DNA from: Cyanidiococcus yangmingshanensis
Lineage: Eukaryota > Rhodophyta > Bangiophyceae > Cyanidiales > Cyanidiaceae
Assembly: GCA_013995675.1 (NCBI GenBank)
Contig: VWRR01000020.1
Coordinates: forward strand, 186,001-250,000
Direction of reading: 5' to 3'
DNA length: 64,000 nt
Below are positions 22,301 to 32,414 of the stretch, one piece after another. Below the pieces are notes generated by a model that did no database searches, had not been told where the DNA came from, and saw nothing but the letters and a program-made list of their open reading frames with translations. The position numbers and the translations under genes were made by a program. Each line of letters opens with the position of its first letter. The stretch's first letter is position 1.

Positions 22301-24078
22301 GCGGTGCCTCCGGCATCATATATTGTTTAAGCAAACAGGAGTGTGAAGATGTAGCCAAGGCGTTGCGGCGTCAACATCGGGTCGCGGCAGAGCACTATCA
22401 CGCGGGCCTCACCGACGAGAGCCGCATTGCTGTGCAGCGGCGGTGGATGCAGCATGCCACGCAAGTTATCGTCGCCACCATCGCGTTCGGCATGGGCATC
22501 GATAAGTCTGACGTGCGCTTTGTCATTCATTATACCATGCCCAAGAATGTGGAAGGCTTCTATCAAGAGAGTGGACGCGCCGGGCGAGACGGCATGCCGG
22601 CACGGTCCATCGTACTTTTTTCGCACGGAGATCAAAGACGGCTCATAAGCATGATCGATAAGAACTCAAATGGACTGACGAGAGCAGCCCTTTCGCTGCA
22701 GAAGGATGCCGTGAAACGCATGGCCGCTTGGTGTCTCGATGACGTAAGCTGTCGGCGAGTCACTGTGCTCGCTCACTTTGGAGAACGCTTCGACCGTCGA
22801 GCTTGCGACCCTCCGTGTGATAACTGCCGAAATGAGGCTCCGTGCGAGCTCGAGGACTGGAGCGATGCCGCTCGAGGAGCCTATTTACTCGCCCAATGGA
22901 TGCAGGATGTGCGTCGCGTTACACCAACGTCGGCGCGCATCGCAGCAGGACTACGAGGTTTCGAGTCCTTCCGAACCATCGTCGGAGCGACTCCTGATGT
23001 GGTCATACCTGGATTCGGGAGTGCGCCACCCGGTGCGAACGACAATGATATCTTTCGTCTCCTGGCAGAGATGGAGCGGCTTCACGTACTTCATGAGGAG
23101 GTGTATCATAACGAGGTTCATGGCGGCGTCTGTGGTTGCTTACGTCCGGTGCCGGCGACTCAGTCCCCGGTGGTGCACGCGTTGCTACACGGCACTCAGC
23201 GGCACATATACCTGCTGGTTCGACGCGGCAAGCACGGTTTACCTGCTATGCGCTTGTCATCTGAAGCGGAGAGGACTGCTCCGGGGCGCCCGCATGCAGG
23301 CGCTTCTAAAGGAGCTAGGTCAGGAACTCGCGGCGCGGATCCCTCAGTTGATACGAGAGGTGTTTCTTCCCCTGGCGGGCCATTGCATAGTCGCCTGCTC
23401 TCGTTGCGACGCCAGTGGTGTGCGCAGCACAAGGGATTACGACCCGAATCGGCGCTCTCGTCTGCAGAGATAGAACGTATCACCAAGCAGATGCCCCGTG
23501 ATCTGGTGGAGCTAGGTTTGCTCCGGCGCAAGTCCCGCACTCCCTCCAAGCAGGTTCCAGACGCACTCATTTGGCAGTCGATTCAAAGTTTTCAACAGGA
23601 GGGACAAACAGGCGCCAAAATCGTCGAAGAAAAGTTCAGCCGACAAGCCCCTAACACGAAGGACAAGAGCGAGCGTGGGACGAGTGCGGGACTCGCCGAG
23701 CTTCTCGCCGATAGTGACGCAATCGATTCCGAAGATATTGACGATAGGGAGGATAGCGCGGAAGCCTGGGCAGCAACCGCAGCCGTGGCAACGAACGGTC
23801 CGACCGGAAGAACGACCCAGCGCAGCGCTGAACGTCCACGAACTCGCCGAACCGCCTCCCACGCCAGATCAACGCTCTCGCGCAGTACTGGGCGACGCCG
23901 TCCGGGAACAAACACTCAACGATCCACTGGAGCCAAACACAACGACACTGTCACGAAGAGACGGGTGCAACAAGAAGGCCGCACGAGCTGTACCAAGAAC
24001 GCTCGCCGGGGATGGACGCTTCCCAACGAGCGCTCGCCCACAGTCCCGTGGTTAGGAAACGAAGCCATGCCGATATGA
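19314..24078 (+). CDS. BLM/Sgs1-type RecQ DNA helicase, frame break between N-terminal region and helicase core
   Basis: This is a 3'-5' DNA helicase for recombination and replication-fork repair in the nucleus. The ATG at 19314 opens a long acidic, serine-rich N-terminal region of about 700 residues. The helicase core follows: Q-motif FRTNQKEAI, Walker [10 protein letters not shown] (about 21688), [17 protein letters not shown] (about 22018), [20 protein letters not shown] and [10 protein letters not shown] (about 22564). The RecQ-Ct zinc cysteines come next (CDPPCDNC), then a winged-helix-like region. A degenerate HRDC-like segment ends [13 protein letters not shown], and the tail is basic. 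The N-terminal frame stops at 21482 and the helicase frame is open only after a TGA at 21370-21372, so the switch lies between. Ignoring one G of the GGGGG at 21459-21463 fuses them. The joined length of about 1,587 residues fits BLM/Sgs1. A second suspicious stretch lies at 23127-23190 (see findings). Confidence 0.87.
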
Positions 24079-25032
24079 ATTTGTCTCGGTATCTCAGATG
24101 AATATCCTTTGTAGATAGGCGTTGTTGTGTCGGCAACTCCAACCGCGCAAAGTCTTACGCACTAGGAAAGAATATGTATCTATGAACTCTACGTAGAGTA
24201 CGCTTCTCCTCTTTTCAAGCAGGTTCGCCAGCTTCGCAGAGCACCGCTGCGAGCTAAACAAGCGTCCCTCTCCTCTCCAGGTTTATTGACTGTCTAGATA
24301 CATTCCGTCCAATACCCATTGCTTGCATAAACCGATCCCCTTTATGTGTACACGCACAAAACTGGTTGCTTGCTCTCCAACGAGACACGCATGGCAGATT
24401 GGCCACATGCGTGCACGGAACCATCAGCCGCTCACGCTGTCGCCCGGGTGTCCATCCTCGCACACCACGGATGGACGCCGGAATCCCCAGATCCCTCTTC
24501 GAAAGAGTTCCGCCAATGGATCCCTCCATCAAGTATGCCTTTCATCGCATCGCCAATGATTTCATATTCCATCCATCCATCCATCCATCCATGGAATGAG
24601 TTCCGCCAATGGATCCCTCCATCAAGTATGTCTTTCATCGCTTCGTCAATGATTTCGTATTCCGTCCATCCATCCATGAATACTTTCATCGATCGATCCA
24701 TGATTTCATATTCATGCCCTTGGTCTCTTCGTCAATGAATGGATTTCCCTTCATGGATCTCTCGAGCTCCGCGGATCGATTGCCAACCGTGCAGGCGACT
24801 CCACGGGCGCCGTGTGTGTGTGTCGATCACGCCGCTGCTCGCCAAGGAACGCCATCGCCACGCGCGCGCGATGAAGAACGGCACGCGCCGCCCCGATCGA
24901 TCGCGCGCGCTGCAGCGCCGCTGGCCCGAAAGCGATCCTCGATCAACAACAATACCGTTTAGTCTTCGACAAGAACTTGCCGTTGGTGGTCTCTTTTTCT
25001 CTGTTCTGAGACGGTGGTTCAAGGCTGCAACC
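24079..25032. other. intergenic with minisatellite repeats
   Basis: This stretch holds a 93-bp tandem repeat and a (CCAT)n microsatellite at 24505-24690, then the 5' region of the MADS-box gene. The MADS frame is open upstream to 24739, but the extra residues are low-complexity and arginine-rich, so I do not include them in the CDS. Confidence 0.5.
24505..24690. repeat. 93-bp tandem repeat with embedded (CCAT)6
   Basis: Copy 1 begins at 24505 and copy 2 at 24598, both starting GAGTTCCGCCAATGGATCCC and differing by a few substitutions. Copy 1 ends in six CCAT units at 24569-24592; copy 2 has fewer. A third, degenerate and shortened copy continues to about 24718 (TTTCATCG...GATTTCATATTC). The copy-number difference in CCAT suggests replication slippage. 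It sits about 340-530 bases upstream of the MADS-box ATG. Confidence 0.85.
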
Positions 25033-26565
25033 ATGACTCGTGGGCGAGTAACATTGGAACTCTTGAAAGACGAAAAGGCGAGAAATACGACTTTCTCGAA
25101 ACGGAAGAATGGTTTATTTAAGAAAGTTCTCGAACTGAGTATTCTCTGTGACTGCGAGATTGGCATTGTGATCTTTAACCACAACGGTAAACTCGTGGAG
25201 TATAGCAGTAAAGGTTCGGAGAGCCTTTTGGAACTGATTCGGCGCTGGGGCGCGTACACGGGCTCAGTGGAGTCCAAAAGCAACGTGACTGCGCTTCAGC
25301 CGTCGGCTGGGCGCTACGAACAACGGTGTCCGCGTTGGACAGTGCAGCCAGTGCCGCCGGCAAGTGAGCCTGCGCGTGTTCGTCAAAATCAAGGGTCACC
25401 ACGGGCACCAGGTTTGATACGGCGGTCGTCTGCTCGTACTACTGCAACGAGTGCAGCGGCAGAGTTGAGTCAGCGCTCGAGCTCGCTCAGCCTGACCCAG
25501 GATCCAATATTGGGTCGCGAGCTCGGCGATGATCAGCTCTCTGACTATGAGACACTACGCAAGATGTGCGCTGAGGCGGAAATGATGCAGGATATACGAC
25601 GTCAATATGAGCTCTATCGGGAGCGGGTATTGCGTTGGTCTGGGAAACGACAGAAAAGTGCTTTCCGGGCACTGCAGTCCTCCTCTGGCAGTAAGCGCGA
25701 GCGGCTAGACAGCGAGGGCGACGAGTCGTCCAGTACTCCATCCGGGAACTTGGCGGATTTTCTAAAGAGTGACGATGCTCGGCGGTCGGATGAGTTGGGG
25801 ACGGAGGCTACATCCCCGGGTGCTCGACGGAAGCGTTTTCGACCGGAGGCACTCTCGATTGATGTGGATCCCCTCACGGTAAGCCTGGTAGGCCAAAATA
25901 GCGATAAGTTATCGACTGCGGCCTGGGAACCTACCGTAGGTCGGCCGAGTCTCTTCACGGGAGAGGACGCCTTTCGGAATGGTACGCCCTCCGCAAACTT
26001 TCCTGAAGCGAGCTCAAGCGGGCGCATCTATGGTGCAGAGGCGTCGCCAGCACCAAACGCGTACAGTTCGACGGCTGTTGGAACGCAACTCTCACCCCGG
26101 CTGGCATATCGCTCGCTTATGGCATCGTACCCGATGTTGGTGTCGTCATCGCCGGCAACTGGAGTCGGCATGAGCGGCGTCATCATGCCAACTCCAACAG
26201 GTGCCACTGGAAGAAACATCGCCAACATGGTTCACGGCGCGAGCGGTGCTGGCAGTGCAGCGGATGCGAGCGGCGTCTCGGCGGCCTTGGGTCCGTTGAC
26301 GCAATCACGAACACAGCCGGCAATGCTGAGCCCCACCGCCCTTATTTACGAACAGATTGGGTTGTCCACCCCCCGTGAAGCTGGCTCTTGGAGCGGATAC
26401 AGTGGTGCCTGGCTCTCATTCGTGGGCACGGGCTCGACCCCTCGAATGGGCACATATGCAGAGCGGGGTAACACTCCGGGGAATGCAGTCGTCCCGTCAC
26501 AACCTTCGCTCTCAGCACCGAGCGAGGCCGAGACCAACGCTCTCGACAGTCCCGCCGGCACATAG
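25033..26565 (+). CDS. MADS-box transcription factor, MEF2-like (type II)
   Basis: This 510-residue DNA-binding nuclear factor has its MADS domain at the very N-terminus. I chose the ATG at 25033 because it gives the canonical start MTRGRVTLELLKDEKARN. The domain continues with TTFSKRKNGLFKKVLELSIL and CDCEIGIVIFNHNGKLVEYS (residues about 1-60). The LCDCEIGIVIF wording and the lack of an SRF-type N-terminal extension favour the MEF2/type II class. A short helical segment near residue 170-200 (DYETLRKMCAEAEMMQDIRR) may be a dimerisation helix. The rest is serine/glycine-rich and probably disordered or transactivating. No plant-style keratin-like K domain is evident. The frame is unbroken. MADS-domain identity is certain; targets are unknown. 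Confidence 0.9.
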   Translation: MTRGRVTLELLKDEKARNTTFSKRKNGLFKKVLELSILCDCEIGIVIFNHNGKLVEYSSKGSESLLELIRRWGAYTGSVESKSNVTALQPSAGRYEQRCPRWTVQPVPPASEPARVRQNQGSPRAPGLIRRSSARTTATSAAAELSQRSSSLSLTQDPILGRELGDDQLSDYETLRKMCAEAEMMQDIRRQYELYRERVLRWSGKRQKSAFRALQSSSGSKRERLDSEGDESSSTPSGNLADFLKSDDARRSDELGTEATSPGARRKRFRPEALSIDVDPLTVSLVGQNSDKLSTAAWEPTVGRPSLFTGEDAFRNGTPSANFPEASSSGRIYGAEASPAPNAYSSTAVGTQLSPRLAYRSLMASYPMLVSSSPATGVGMSGVIMPTPTGATGRNIANMVHGASGAGSAADASGVSAALGPLTQSRTQPAMLSPTALIYEQIGLSTPREAGSWSGYSGAWLSFVGTGSTPRMGTYAERGNTPGNAVVPSQPSLSAPSEAETNALDSPAGT

Positions 26566-26761
26566 TACGGACTGCCCACTGCGGATCTGTCGAGCATCTT
26601 CAGGTTGGGTGTGATACTGCAAGGGTTTCACGTCATTCGGGAAGCTCATTCGTTTGCAGATGTCGTAGCCTGGTTACAAAGCGCTCGATACGTGCTTCAT
26701 CTGTTCATTGATTCATGAAATTCGTTGGGAATCGTTGGATCGAGAGAGGGGGGGTATCGCA

Positions 26762-27508
26762 ATGGTTCATTCGCAGCTCGTCGATAATGATTCTGAGATA
26801 GATCGCCACTGCGGTTGCAGCTGCATCGCCAAGTCGTAGCTGGCGAGCAACGAGCTCTCCAACTGCGACGGTCATGCTCAGAGCCGTTCATTGTCCTGCA
26901 GGGAAGAACGCGCGAGGATTTTGAGCGCAGTGCATCTCGCTGGTGCGCATTGAACGAAACCTCATCTGGTGGCATTCTTTTTCTTGGCATCACCGAATAT
27001 GAGGACGCGATGGCAAGCCTCCATCCTCTCCTAAAACTGGTCAGCAATGAGTACACTGTACGATCCGAGACTGGTTGCAGACAGCCAGAAAGACGCGGTT
27101 GCGTGCCAGTAGGACAGCACCTTTAACGCAGCGAAGCAGCATGGCATCATACTGAGGTGTCTCGTCGCCTCTGCCTGCCCTGTTCTGACGCTTTGATGGG
27201 TGCGGTTTACGCATACAGGATACTGCATGGATGGAGACAATGCTGGACATCCTGCATCCTGCATAGCTGCGCCACATGCGCGAAACACTGCAGAAATTTC
27301 TCCGGTTTCTCGCAGCACTGCTCGATGAGAGATCAGAGAGACGACCCAAGAAGATACTCTGGCTGCGAGACGGGTCCCTGCTGTTCAGCGGACAAGAACA
27401 GCGAAGCAAGATGCCGACGTGTTGATTCGACATACGGGTCTCCGCCCGCTCATAACGTTGCCGCAAACCGTTAAAGTATCTGCTTTGGTAACGATTGTGC
27501 ATGCCTGA
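26762..27508 (+). CDS. probable fragmented gene of unknown function
   Basis: Several short plus-strand stretches have protein-like composition but lie in different frames. They are about 26815-27090 (with ETSSGGILFLGITEYEDAM), 27267-27425 (LRHMRETLQKFLRFLAALLD, then KKILWLRDGSLLFSGQEQ) and about 27413-27508 (DVLIRHTGLRPLITLPQTV). Each successive piece needs a +1 shift, as in the recognised genes of this window. An ATG at 26762 could be the start. I do not recognise the protein. The longer antisense frame at 27041-27559 is arginine/serine-rich and looks like a shadow. This may be one small gene with several indels or a decayed gene. Confidence 0.3.
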
Positions 27509-28660
27509 GGCCCGATTCTGTTCTGGCTGAGCACCATGCTCCGTGATGCCGCGCCCCAAACGGATGCTCAGCGCACTTTATGGTCGTTTGGTGAACTTTG
27601 CCTCTACCAGCAAAGTGGAGCCAGTCATTGGTCACACGTTTATAAAAGCATGGAGTGTCATTGTAAGGAATGAGCAATGATCATGCGTATCGATGGTCCA
27701 AACTAGGTATCTGGAGCTCGCAATGGGTATCGGTTCGCGCCACTGGGATCGGACCAGCAATCTCGAAAGCTTTCCGCGGCCTCAGACGCTATCAAAGTGC
27801 CTCATTGCCCTGAATGTGTGTCAGGAGAGTGACTCGAGGGTGCTCGAATTGGATCCGTCGACTACTCTAGCATGGAATGCTGCGGCCGACACCCATAAAA
27901 CGTCGAGAGAGCAAGAGAAACCCCGTGTCATACAGCGTCAAACCCTGTAGAGATTCCTACCCAGACATCGACGAGCCACCAGGCCAGTCCGAGACCACCG
28001 ACATGGATTCTGTCTAATCTTCGACTTTTGGTTGACTGCCAGGACCGTTCTGAAACGGTGGCGCGCTACATATCTATTCACTGGAACCCAGGATCAAGAC
28101 CGTAGTCGAAATTGGAACTGTCGAATGGAACGTAGCCAATAGCATCAACGATTCAGTGCCGTTCCATGTCACCAGACTTTTGTGGAACGCCTTGATGAGG
28201 GCGGTCCTCGAACAATCCCGGAAACGGTCACGACGCAGCAGCAGAGACCGAGGCGCCAGTCGCCTGGAAGCAGCGACTCTGTTACGTAAACAGAGACCCT
28301 TGTCCGAGCCGAGCCAATCAAATGGTCTGTGGTCGCTCAATCATTCCACGTCATACGGTTGTCCAGTTTCGATGAATGGGGAGAACCTGCTTTCTACGCA
28401 ATCTGTTGCCCCGATCTATTGTTGGAGTTGCCCTGAAGTTTATCATTCCATGGCAGAAAAGCACAGGAAATCTCCATGAGGTTTGCATCATCATCATCAT
28501 CATCATTCCAGGCTTGGTACTGGAATCGAGTTCCGGAGATCGTATGCTTGTCGCGCCAACTCGACGTCAATGTTCATGAATTGGGCACCCCATCCATGTC
28601 GAGGTCTTCGCTGCTGGTACAGCGGCAGGTTCGCGGCCAGCAACCTTTTGACCCTCTCTG
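27509..28660. other. intergenic, (CAT)7 microsatellite, no gene recognised
   Basis: This holds 1.15 kb without a recognisable gene. It contains a (CAT)7 microsatellite at 28486-28506. Small open frames on both strands (for example 28156-28479 plus and 28074-28340 minus) show no conserved features. It includes the 3' flank of the deoxyhypusine synthase gene. Confidence 0.35.
28486..28506. repeat. (CAT)7 microsatellite
   Basis: Seven uninterrupted CAT triplets are read directly at this position in noncoding DNA. Confidence 0.9.
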
Positions 28661-29776
28661 CTAGCTTTGCTCATCACTCAGAAGAGGCCTATTTTTTCGA
28701 GAAACTCGACAAAAAGTCTGTGACACCAACAGGGGAAATAGAATCGAGGCATCTCCAAAGACTTTGATGGGCTCTGCGGAGCTGCGAATCTTGCCCCAGC
28801 TGACTGCCTCGTCGGGAGCAGCGCCACTATCACTACCATCATACTCATGTCCAGTATTGATGTAGACAGCATAGTCTGCTCCATTACGCATCAAGTTCGC
28901 ATTACAAGTGTGGTGTTTGGCAACGCCTCCTCCAAGGATAATCATGGCCGTACATTTGGCATGGATGGCAATGCGATTCAGTCGACGAATATCACCGACA
29001 ACGTCCAGAACCATTGGTGACTCCGCCCGATAGGTATGATAGAAGAGCATATCACCGAGGGAGCCATCTGTGATCGCTGGACAGAAGTAAGGAATGCGGT
29101 TCCTCGCTGCCCAGGAGGCAATGCATCGCTCATCATTCATCTCTTGGCCCAGACGATGGGTCAGCTGGCTGGGAGTCCACAGCGTTCGTTCTGTCACCAT
29201 TTTATCGAGTACGGGCATGAGCCAGTCCTCAAACTGGCAGTAGTTTGCATTCGGAACAAGCAAGTTGCCAATGCGATTCAAACCATGCTCCCGAAGCAGC
29301 TTCCCTGGTAGACTAAAGTCTCCGATCAGCGTCGGGGCCAGAACCTTGATCAGGTCTTCCTCGACACCACCCGCAGTCGTGACGAGCACATCCACGAATC
29401 GGTGTTGGACCAAGTAGCGGATAACGTCTCGGACGCCGCTACTGACAAGATTAGAGGTGTAGGCGAGAAAGATGACGCAACCGCGATCATCGGTGAGCAT
29501 CTGTTGAACCGTGGCGATCGCTCGAGCGAACTGTGTAGCCTGAAACCCTATGGTCGCAAACGATTGCATGACTTCATCGGCCGAACTGGCAAAGTTAAAG
29601 TCAGGCCCTTGGACCGACGCTGCTTGCGGTAGCATGGCCAAGTCGCGACTGGGTCGGAGGATACTCGCTCGCCAGGCTTCCTGTTCCTGTTCCTCAGCGG
29701 TCCGCTCCGGTTTGGTAGCAGCCTCTGATGCCCCGTTAAGATCCTCTGCTTGTTTGTCATTGACAGATGGCATCAT
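28661..29776 (-). CDS. DHS: deoxyhypusine synthase
   Basis: This cytosolic enzyme moves the aminobutyl group of spermidine onto a lysine of eIF5A, the first step of hypusine formation. The pattern is clear: [19 protein letters not shown] (NAD site), [35 protein letters not shown] and [31 protein letters not shown] follows, and the catalytic lysine is in EAVSWGKIR. The end [16 protein letters not shown] matches the family C-terminus. The ATG at 29776 gives 371 residues, close to the usual 360-370; an open extension upstream begins only at a non-ATG codon. The frame is unbroken. It lies downstream of the DUF3326 gene on the same strand, separated by about 540 bases. Confidence 0.95.
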   Translation of the reverse strand: MMPSVNDKQAEDLNGASEAATKPERTAEEQEQEAWRASILRPSRDLAMLPQAASVQGPDFNFASSADEVMQSFATIGFQATQFARAIATVQQMLTDDRGCVIFLAYTSNLVSSGVRDVIRYLVQHRFVDVLVTTAGGVEEDLIKVLAPTLIGDFSLPGKLLREHGLNRIGNLLVPNANYCQFEDWLMPVLDKMVTERTLWTPSQLTHRLGQEMNDERCIASWAARNRIPYFCPAITDGSLGDMLFYHTYRAESPMVLDVVGDIRRLNRIAIHAKCTAMIILGGGVAKHHTCNANLMRNGADYAVYINTGHEYDGSDSGAAPDEAVSWGKIRSSAEPIKVFGDASILFPLLVSQTFCRVSRKNRPLLSDEQS

Positions 29777-30320
29777 ATTGTCGTTGATGCTGCTATTGCC
29801 AGGTCGTCTGGGAAGCAGTGGCGAGCTAAAGTGGTTTGTCGAGTGCTGCCAGCCGACCGAGCATACTCGTGGCAATGCGCTAGCGTCGTTCTGTCGCTCG
29901 CCTGACTGCAACGTTCTCGTTGGGTCAATGTCCAAATATGTGTGTGTGTGTCTTGGACGATCAGAAATTGATAGAGGAAACCCACGGACTCGTGGTCAGT
30001 GCATCCTTGGATTGCTGATGAGTGTGGGCGAGAAAGCCGCTGCAGGCACTCTGTCTGAGCGAGTATATTTAAGGCAAGATATCAACGAATAAAGCGTTTG
30101 GCATTCATCCCAGAGACTTTTGTTCTGTTTGATAGCGAGCTAGAATCGCTCAACTTGCTGACTCCGATGGCAAAAAGAACCCTTCAGGTCGAATGATCTT
30201 CCCTGCTGAGGCAAACCGGCGCAACACAATCGTCCAAGGAACGTTCGTAGTCAACGGGGAACGATCCATCAACGGCATCGCGAATACCGAAAGCTGTACA
30301 AGCAACGTTGCCGAACACTG
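29777..30320. other. intergenic between DUF3326 and DHS genes
   Basis: This 544-base spacer lies between two minus-strand genes and should hold the DHS promoter. A short TG run occurs at about 29939-29949. Nothing else was recognised. Confidence 0.4.
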
Positions 30321-31580
30321 TTATCGAACATCGGCAGCAGGCTCCGTTGGCCATGCCGGTATGCAGGGCGACTGTCCAGCGGGTCGCTCTACGACAGGCA
30401 GAGGTTTCGTAGAGACTTGCCGTATTGGCGGGACCGACGGGCTCAGCGTATCAAATAAGAGACCCTCTCGATGGGCTACAAGATACCCAGCGGCTTCGGC
30501 ATAGCTGCGCACCCACAGGATCCAAGGAGTTTGAGCACGAGCGTCGCGCTCATGTTGGATGAAGCGTCCGTCCGGGCCAATCTCGAGCACATTCACCGGC
30601 AACTGCAGTGGTGTGGCATTCAAGCAGGTCACGTTTTCTCGAACAGCAATGACCAGGGCTCTGTGTTTCAACATGGCCTGAACAGCGGGTCCGTTCAAGG
30701 CGTTCCCTGGGGCCACCAACGCAGCGACGTCTTCAACCCAGTGCGTTCGCAGGTTCGGATGCCGGGATCGTTCTCCATGCGGAACGAGCCGTGGCGCCTG
30801 CGCTAAGCCTGCAAGAACACAAGGCAGGAAAGTGAAACCGAGTTCCTCGGCTGCCGACTTGGGGTTGCTTCTTTCGAAAGAGTTCAGCGATTCATCAAGT
30901 GCGGGCGCGTGGGCGCATGGCACACCAAGTGCTGCCGTTACGGCATGAGAGAGTGCGGCTTCGGCACCTCCGATCGGATCAACGCCTTTTCCTTGACGAT
31001 AGCTTTGAAGCATCTCACTTGCATGCTCGAACATGGTCGTGGGGAAGTAGCAGACCACCGCAAGTGCATCACAATCATGAGGCGGTTCGAGCAGCGATGC
31101 AGCTGCCTCAATCAGCTCGTTTGGTGACTCGACGATGCCGTAACTCGAGCCGTCTTCACGGATACCACAACGAAAGACAACTGGTTGGCGAGTTGCAGTG
31201 TAAGCGACCACCTGGATACCCAATGTCGCTCGAACCGCGTCACAGACCTGGAGATGACGTTCTCGCAGCCGAGGTGGAATAGCGGCATCAAACACGACTC
31301 CAAGGCGGTTCTGCGGACGGTCGCGAGGTTCAAGCCCCCAGATACCTTCACAGAATCGGTCCAAGGCATGTCCTTCGACATAAAGGGCGTTCGGAATGGG
31401 CCAATAGAGCATGGCACCGTTGAGGACGTTTGGATGCGTGATCAGAGTGTCACAGACGCTTGCCAGAAGGCGAGCAGCTGGGAGCGCATCCCCCGCGTAT
31501 CCTCCGACAGAAGCAGCAGTGCCTGTTGGTACGATCATGACAGCCGTGTAGTTCCCTGATACACGGCTCTGTAGGGTCAT
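30321..31580 (-). CDS. DUF3326-family protein of cyanobacterial type
   Basis: This encodes a 419-residue protein of a family found in cyanobacteria and in algae and plants; its function is unknown. Near the start are YTAVMIVPTGTAASVGGYAG and DALPAARLLASVCDTLITHP. NVLNGAMLYWPIPNALYVEG, LDRFCEGIWGL and NRLGVVFDAAIPPRLRERHL follow, then GIREDGSSYGIVESPNELIE and DPIGGAEAALSH. The middle and end are also family-like (NALNGPAVQAMLKHRALVIA and LPVNVLEIG). The ATG at 31580 places the conserved domain at residue 10, so any plastid transit peptide would have to lie upstream. The frame is open to an ATG at 32030 (569 residues), but that extension is not leader-like. A different, more protein-like frame ends exactly at this ATG (see next feature). 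Plastid location is inference. Confidence 0.82.
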   Translation of the reverse strand: MTLQSRVSGNYTAVMIVPTGTAASVGGYAGDALPAARLLASVCDTLITHPNVLNGAMLYWPIPNALYVEGHALDRFCEGIWGLEPRDRPQNRLGVVFDAAIPPRLRERHLQVCDAVRATLGIQVVAYTATRQPVVFRCGIREDGSSYGIVESPNELIEAAASLLEPPHDCDALAVVCYFPTTMFEHASEMLQSYRQGKGVDPIGGAEAALSHAVTAALGVPCAHAPALDESLNSFERSNPKSAAEELGFTFLPCVLAGLAQAPRLVPHGERSRHPNLRTHWVEDVAALVAPGNALNGPAVQAMLKHRALVIAVRENVTCLNATPLQLPVNVLEIGPDGRFIQHERDARAQTPWILWVRSYAEAAGYLVAHREGLLFDTLSPSVPPIRQVSTKPLPVVERPAGQSPCIPAWPTEPAADVR

Positions 31581-31825
31581 TCGCCGCCCTTTGGATGGCA
31601 AGCACCCAACTCGTCGAGGCCGCCATTTTGGTTTTGCATAAAGCACTGGTCGTTGACCGTTACCACTTGGTTGATCGACAAGTCCGTCGAGTACACAAGG
31701 TCCTTGGTTTCCTCGGCGTTGCAGAAAACCACGAAGAGGTCTCGAGTCGGCCGCGGCTGAAGAGACGCCCACTGCTGAGCGACCATGCAAGGCCAGTTGG
31801 GCGTAGCAGTGTCGATTTCGGCCAC
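31577..31825 (-). CDS. short ORF overlapping the DUF3326 start (ATGA)
   Basis: This 82-codon minus-strand frame ends at a TGA at 31577-31579. That TGA overlaps the DUF3326 ATG as ATGA. Its composition is protein-like (DLFVVFCNAEETKDLVYSTD, then CFMQNQNGGLDELGACHP), unlike the arginine-rich frame that extends DUF3326 upstream. It starts at a non-ATG codon and a stop lies just upstream. It could be the 3' part of another gene, the true N-terminal exon of DUF3326 displaced by an indel, or chance. I do not recognise it. Confidence 0.3.
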   Translation of the reverse strand: MAEIDTATPNWPCMVAQQWASLQPRPTRDLFVVFCNAEETKDLVYSTDLSINQVVTVNDQCFMQNQNGGLDELGACHPKGGE

Positions 31826-32126
31826 TCGTGTCTACACAGAAGCCCAGCGTCGACTGCGTCCCATGGCGATGAATAGCAGACCGCCAGTACAGACTCCATT
31901 TCGGACCGTTGATCGTCTCTATGCCGAAACCCTCAGAAAGGGAAACGCTGAAGCGTAGGCGCCTCTTTCGCGACATGTGAACAACGCTGACATGATCTTT
32001 GCTGTCTCGAGCCAAATATAACCTTTCCATGACATGTGCCTGTCAATGACGTTGCCGATGGTTTGTTTATTCACGGACAAGAGCGTTTACAGTACTTCGC
32101 ATCGGTCCCTGTTTCTAGGACAACGT

Positions 32127-32414
32127 TCAGGTACCGAGTCCGGCTTCTTTGAAAAACGTTACAAGCGCTGGTTCGTTTACTGTTTCGGATCGTGCAAAGC
32201 GCTGACGATGACCCAAAACGCGCTCGGGTGTTGACCAAGTCGCACGTCTAGCATCTTCATGTGCTAAGAGTGTCATCCGTTTCAATGCTTGTGGGAAGGT
32301 GTATCCGTACCTGGGCCCTCTGACAAGGCAGTAGACCAGCGCGCCTTGGTCAGAGAATTTCAGTCTCTCAACGTTGTCGCTCGAGGCATCCTTCCTGGCC
32401 ATTGCTGTGGTCAT
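32127..32414 (-). CDS. small hypothetical protein
   Basis: This is an ATG-initiated 95-codon frame of ordinary amino-acid composition (for example QALKRMTLLAHEDARRATW). No domain, signal peptide or membrane segment is visible. It lies between two other minus-strand frames. It could be a real small gene, part of a longer gene interrupted by an indel, or chance. Confidence 0.25.
   Translation of the reverse strand: MTTAMARKDASSDNVERLKFSDQGALVYCLVRGPRYGYTFPQALKRMTLLAHEDARRATWSTPERVLGHRQRFARSETVNEPALVTFFKEAGLGT

Noticed and set aside
22778-23473. 231-codon plus-strand frame inside the BLM helicase
   Set aside because: It overlaps conserved helicase sequence in another frame. Only a short stretch (VVAYV) is of interest, and it is treated under the triple-shift finding.
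24739-25032. N-terminal extension of the MADS protein
   Set aside because: MADS proteins of this class begin at the domain. The extension is low-complexity and overlaps the edge of a repeat region.
27041-27559. 172-codon minus-strand open frame
   Set aside because: It is very rich in Arg, Ser and Cys and lies antisense to protein-like plus-strand pieces, so it looks like a shadow frame.
30321-32030. Extended DUF3326 start at 32030
   Set aside because: The added 150 residues are Arg/Ser/Gly-rich without a leader-like pattern, and a more protein-like frame overlaps them. The ATG at 31580 fits the domain start.
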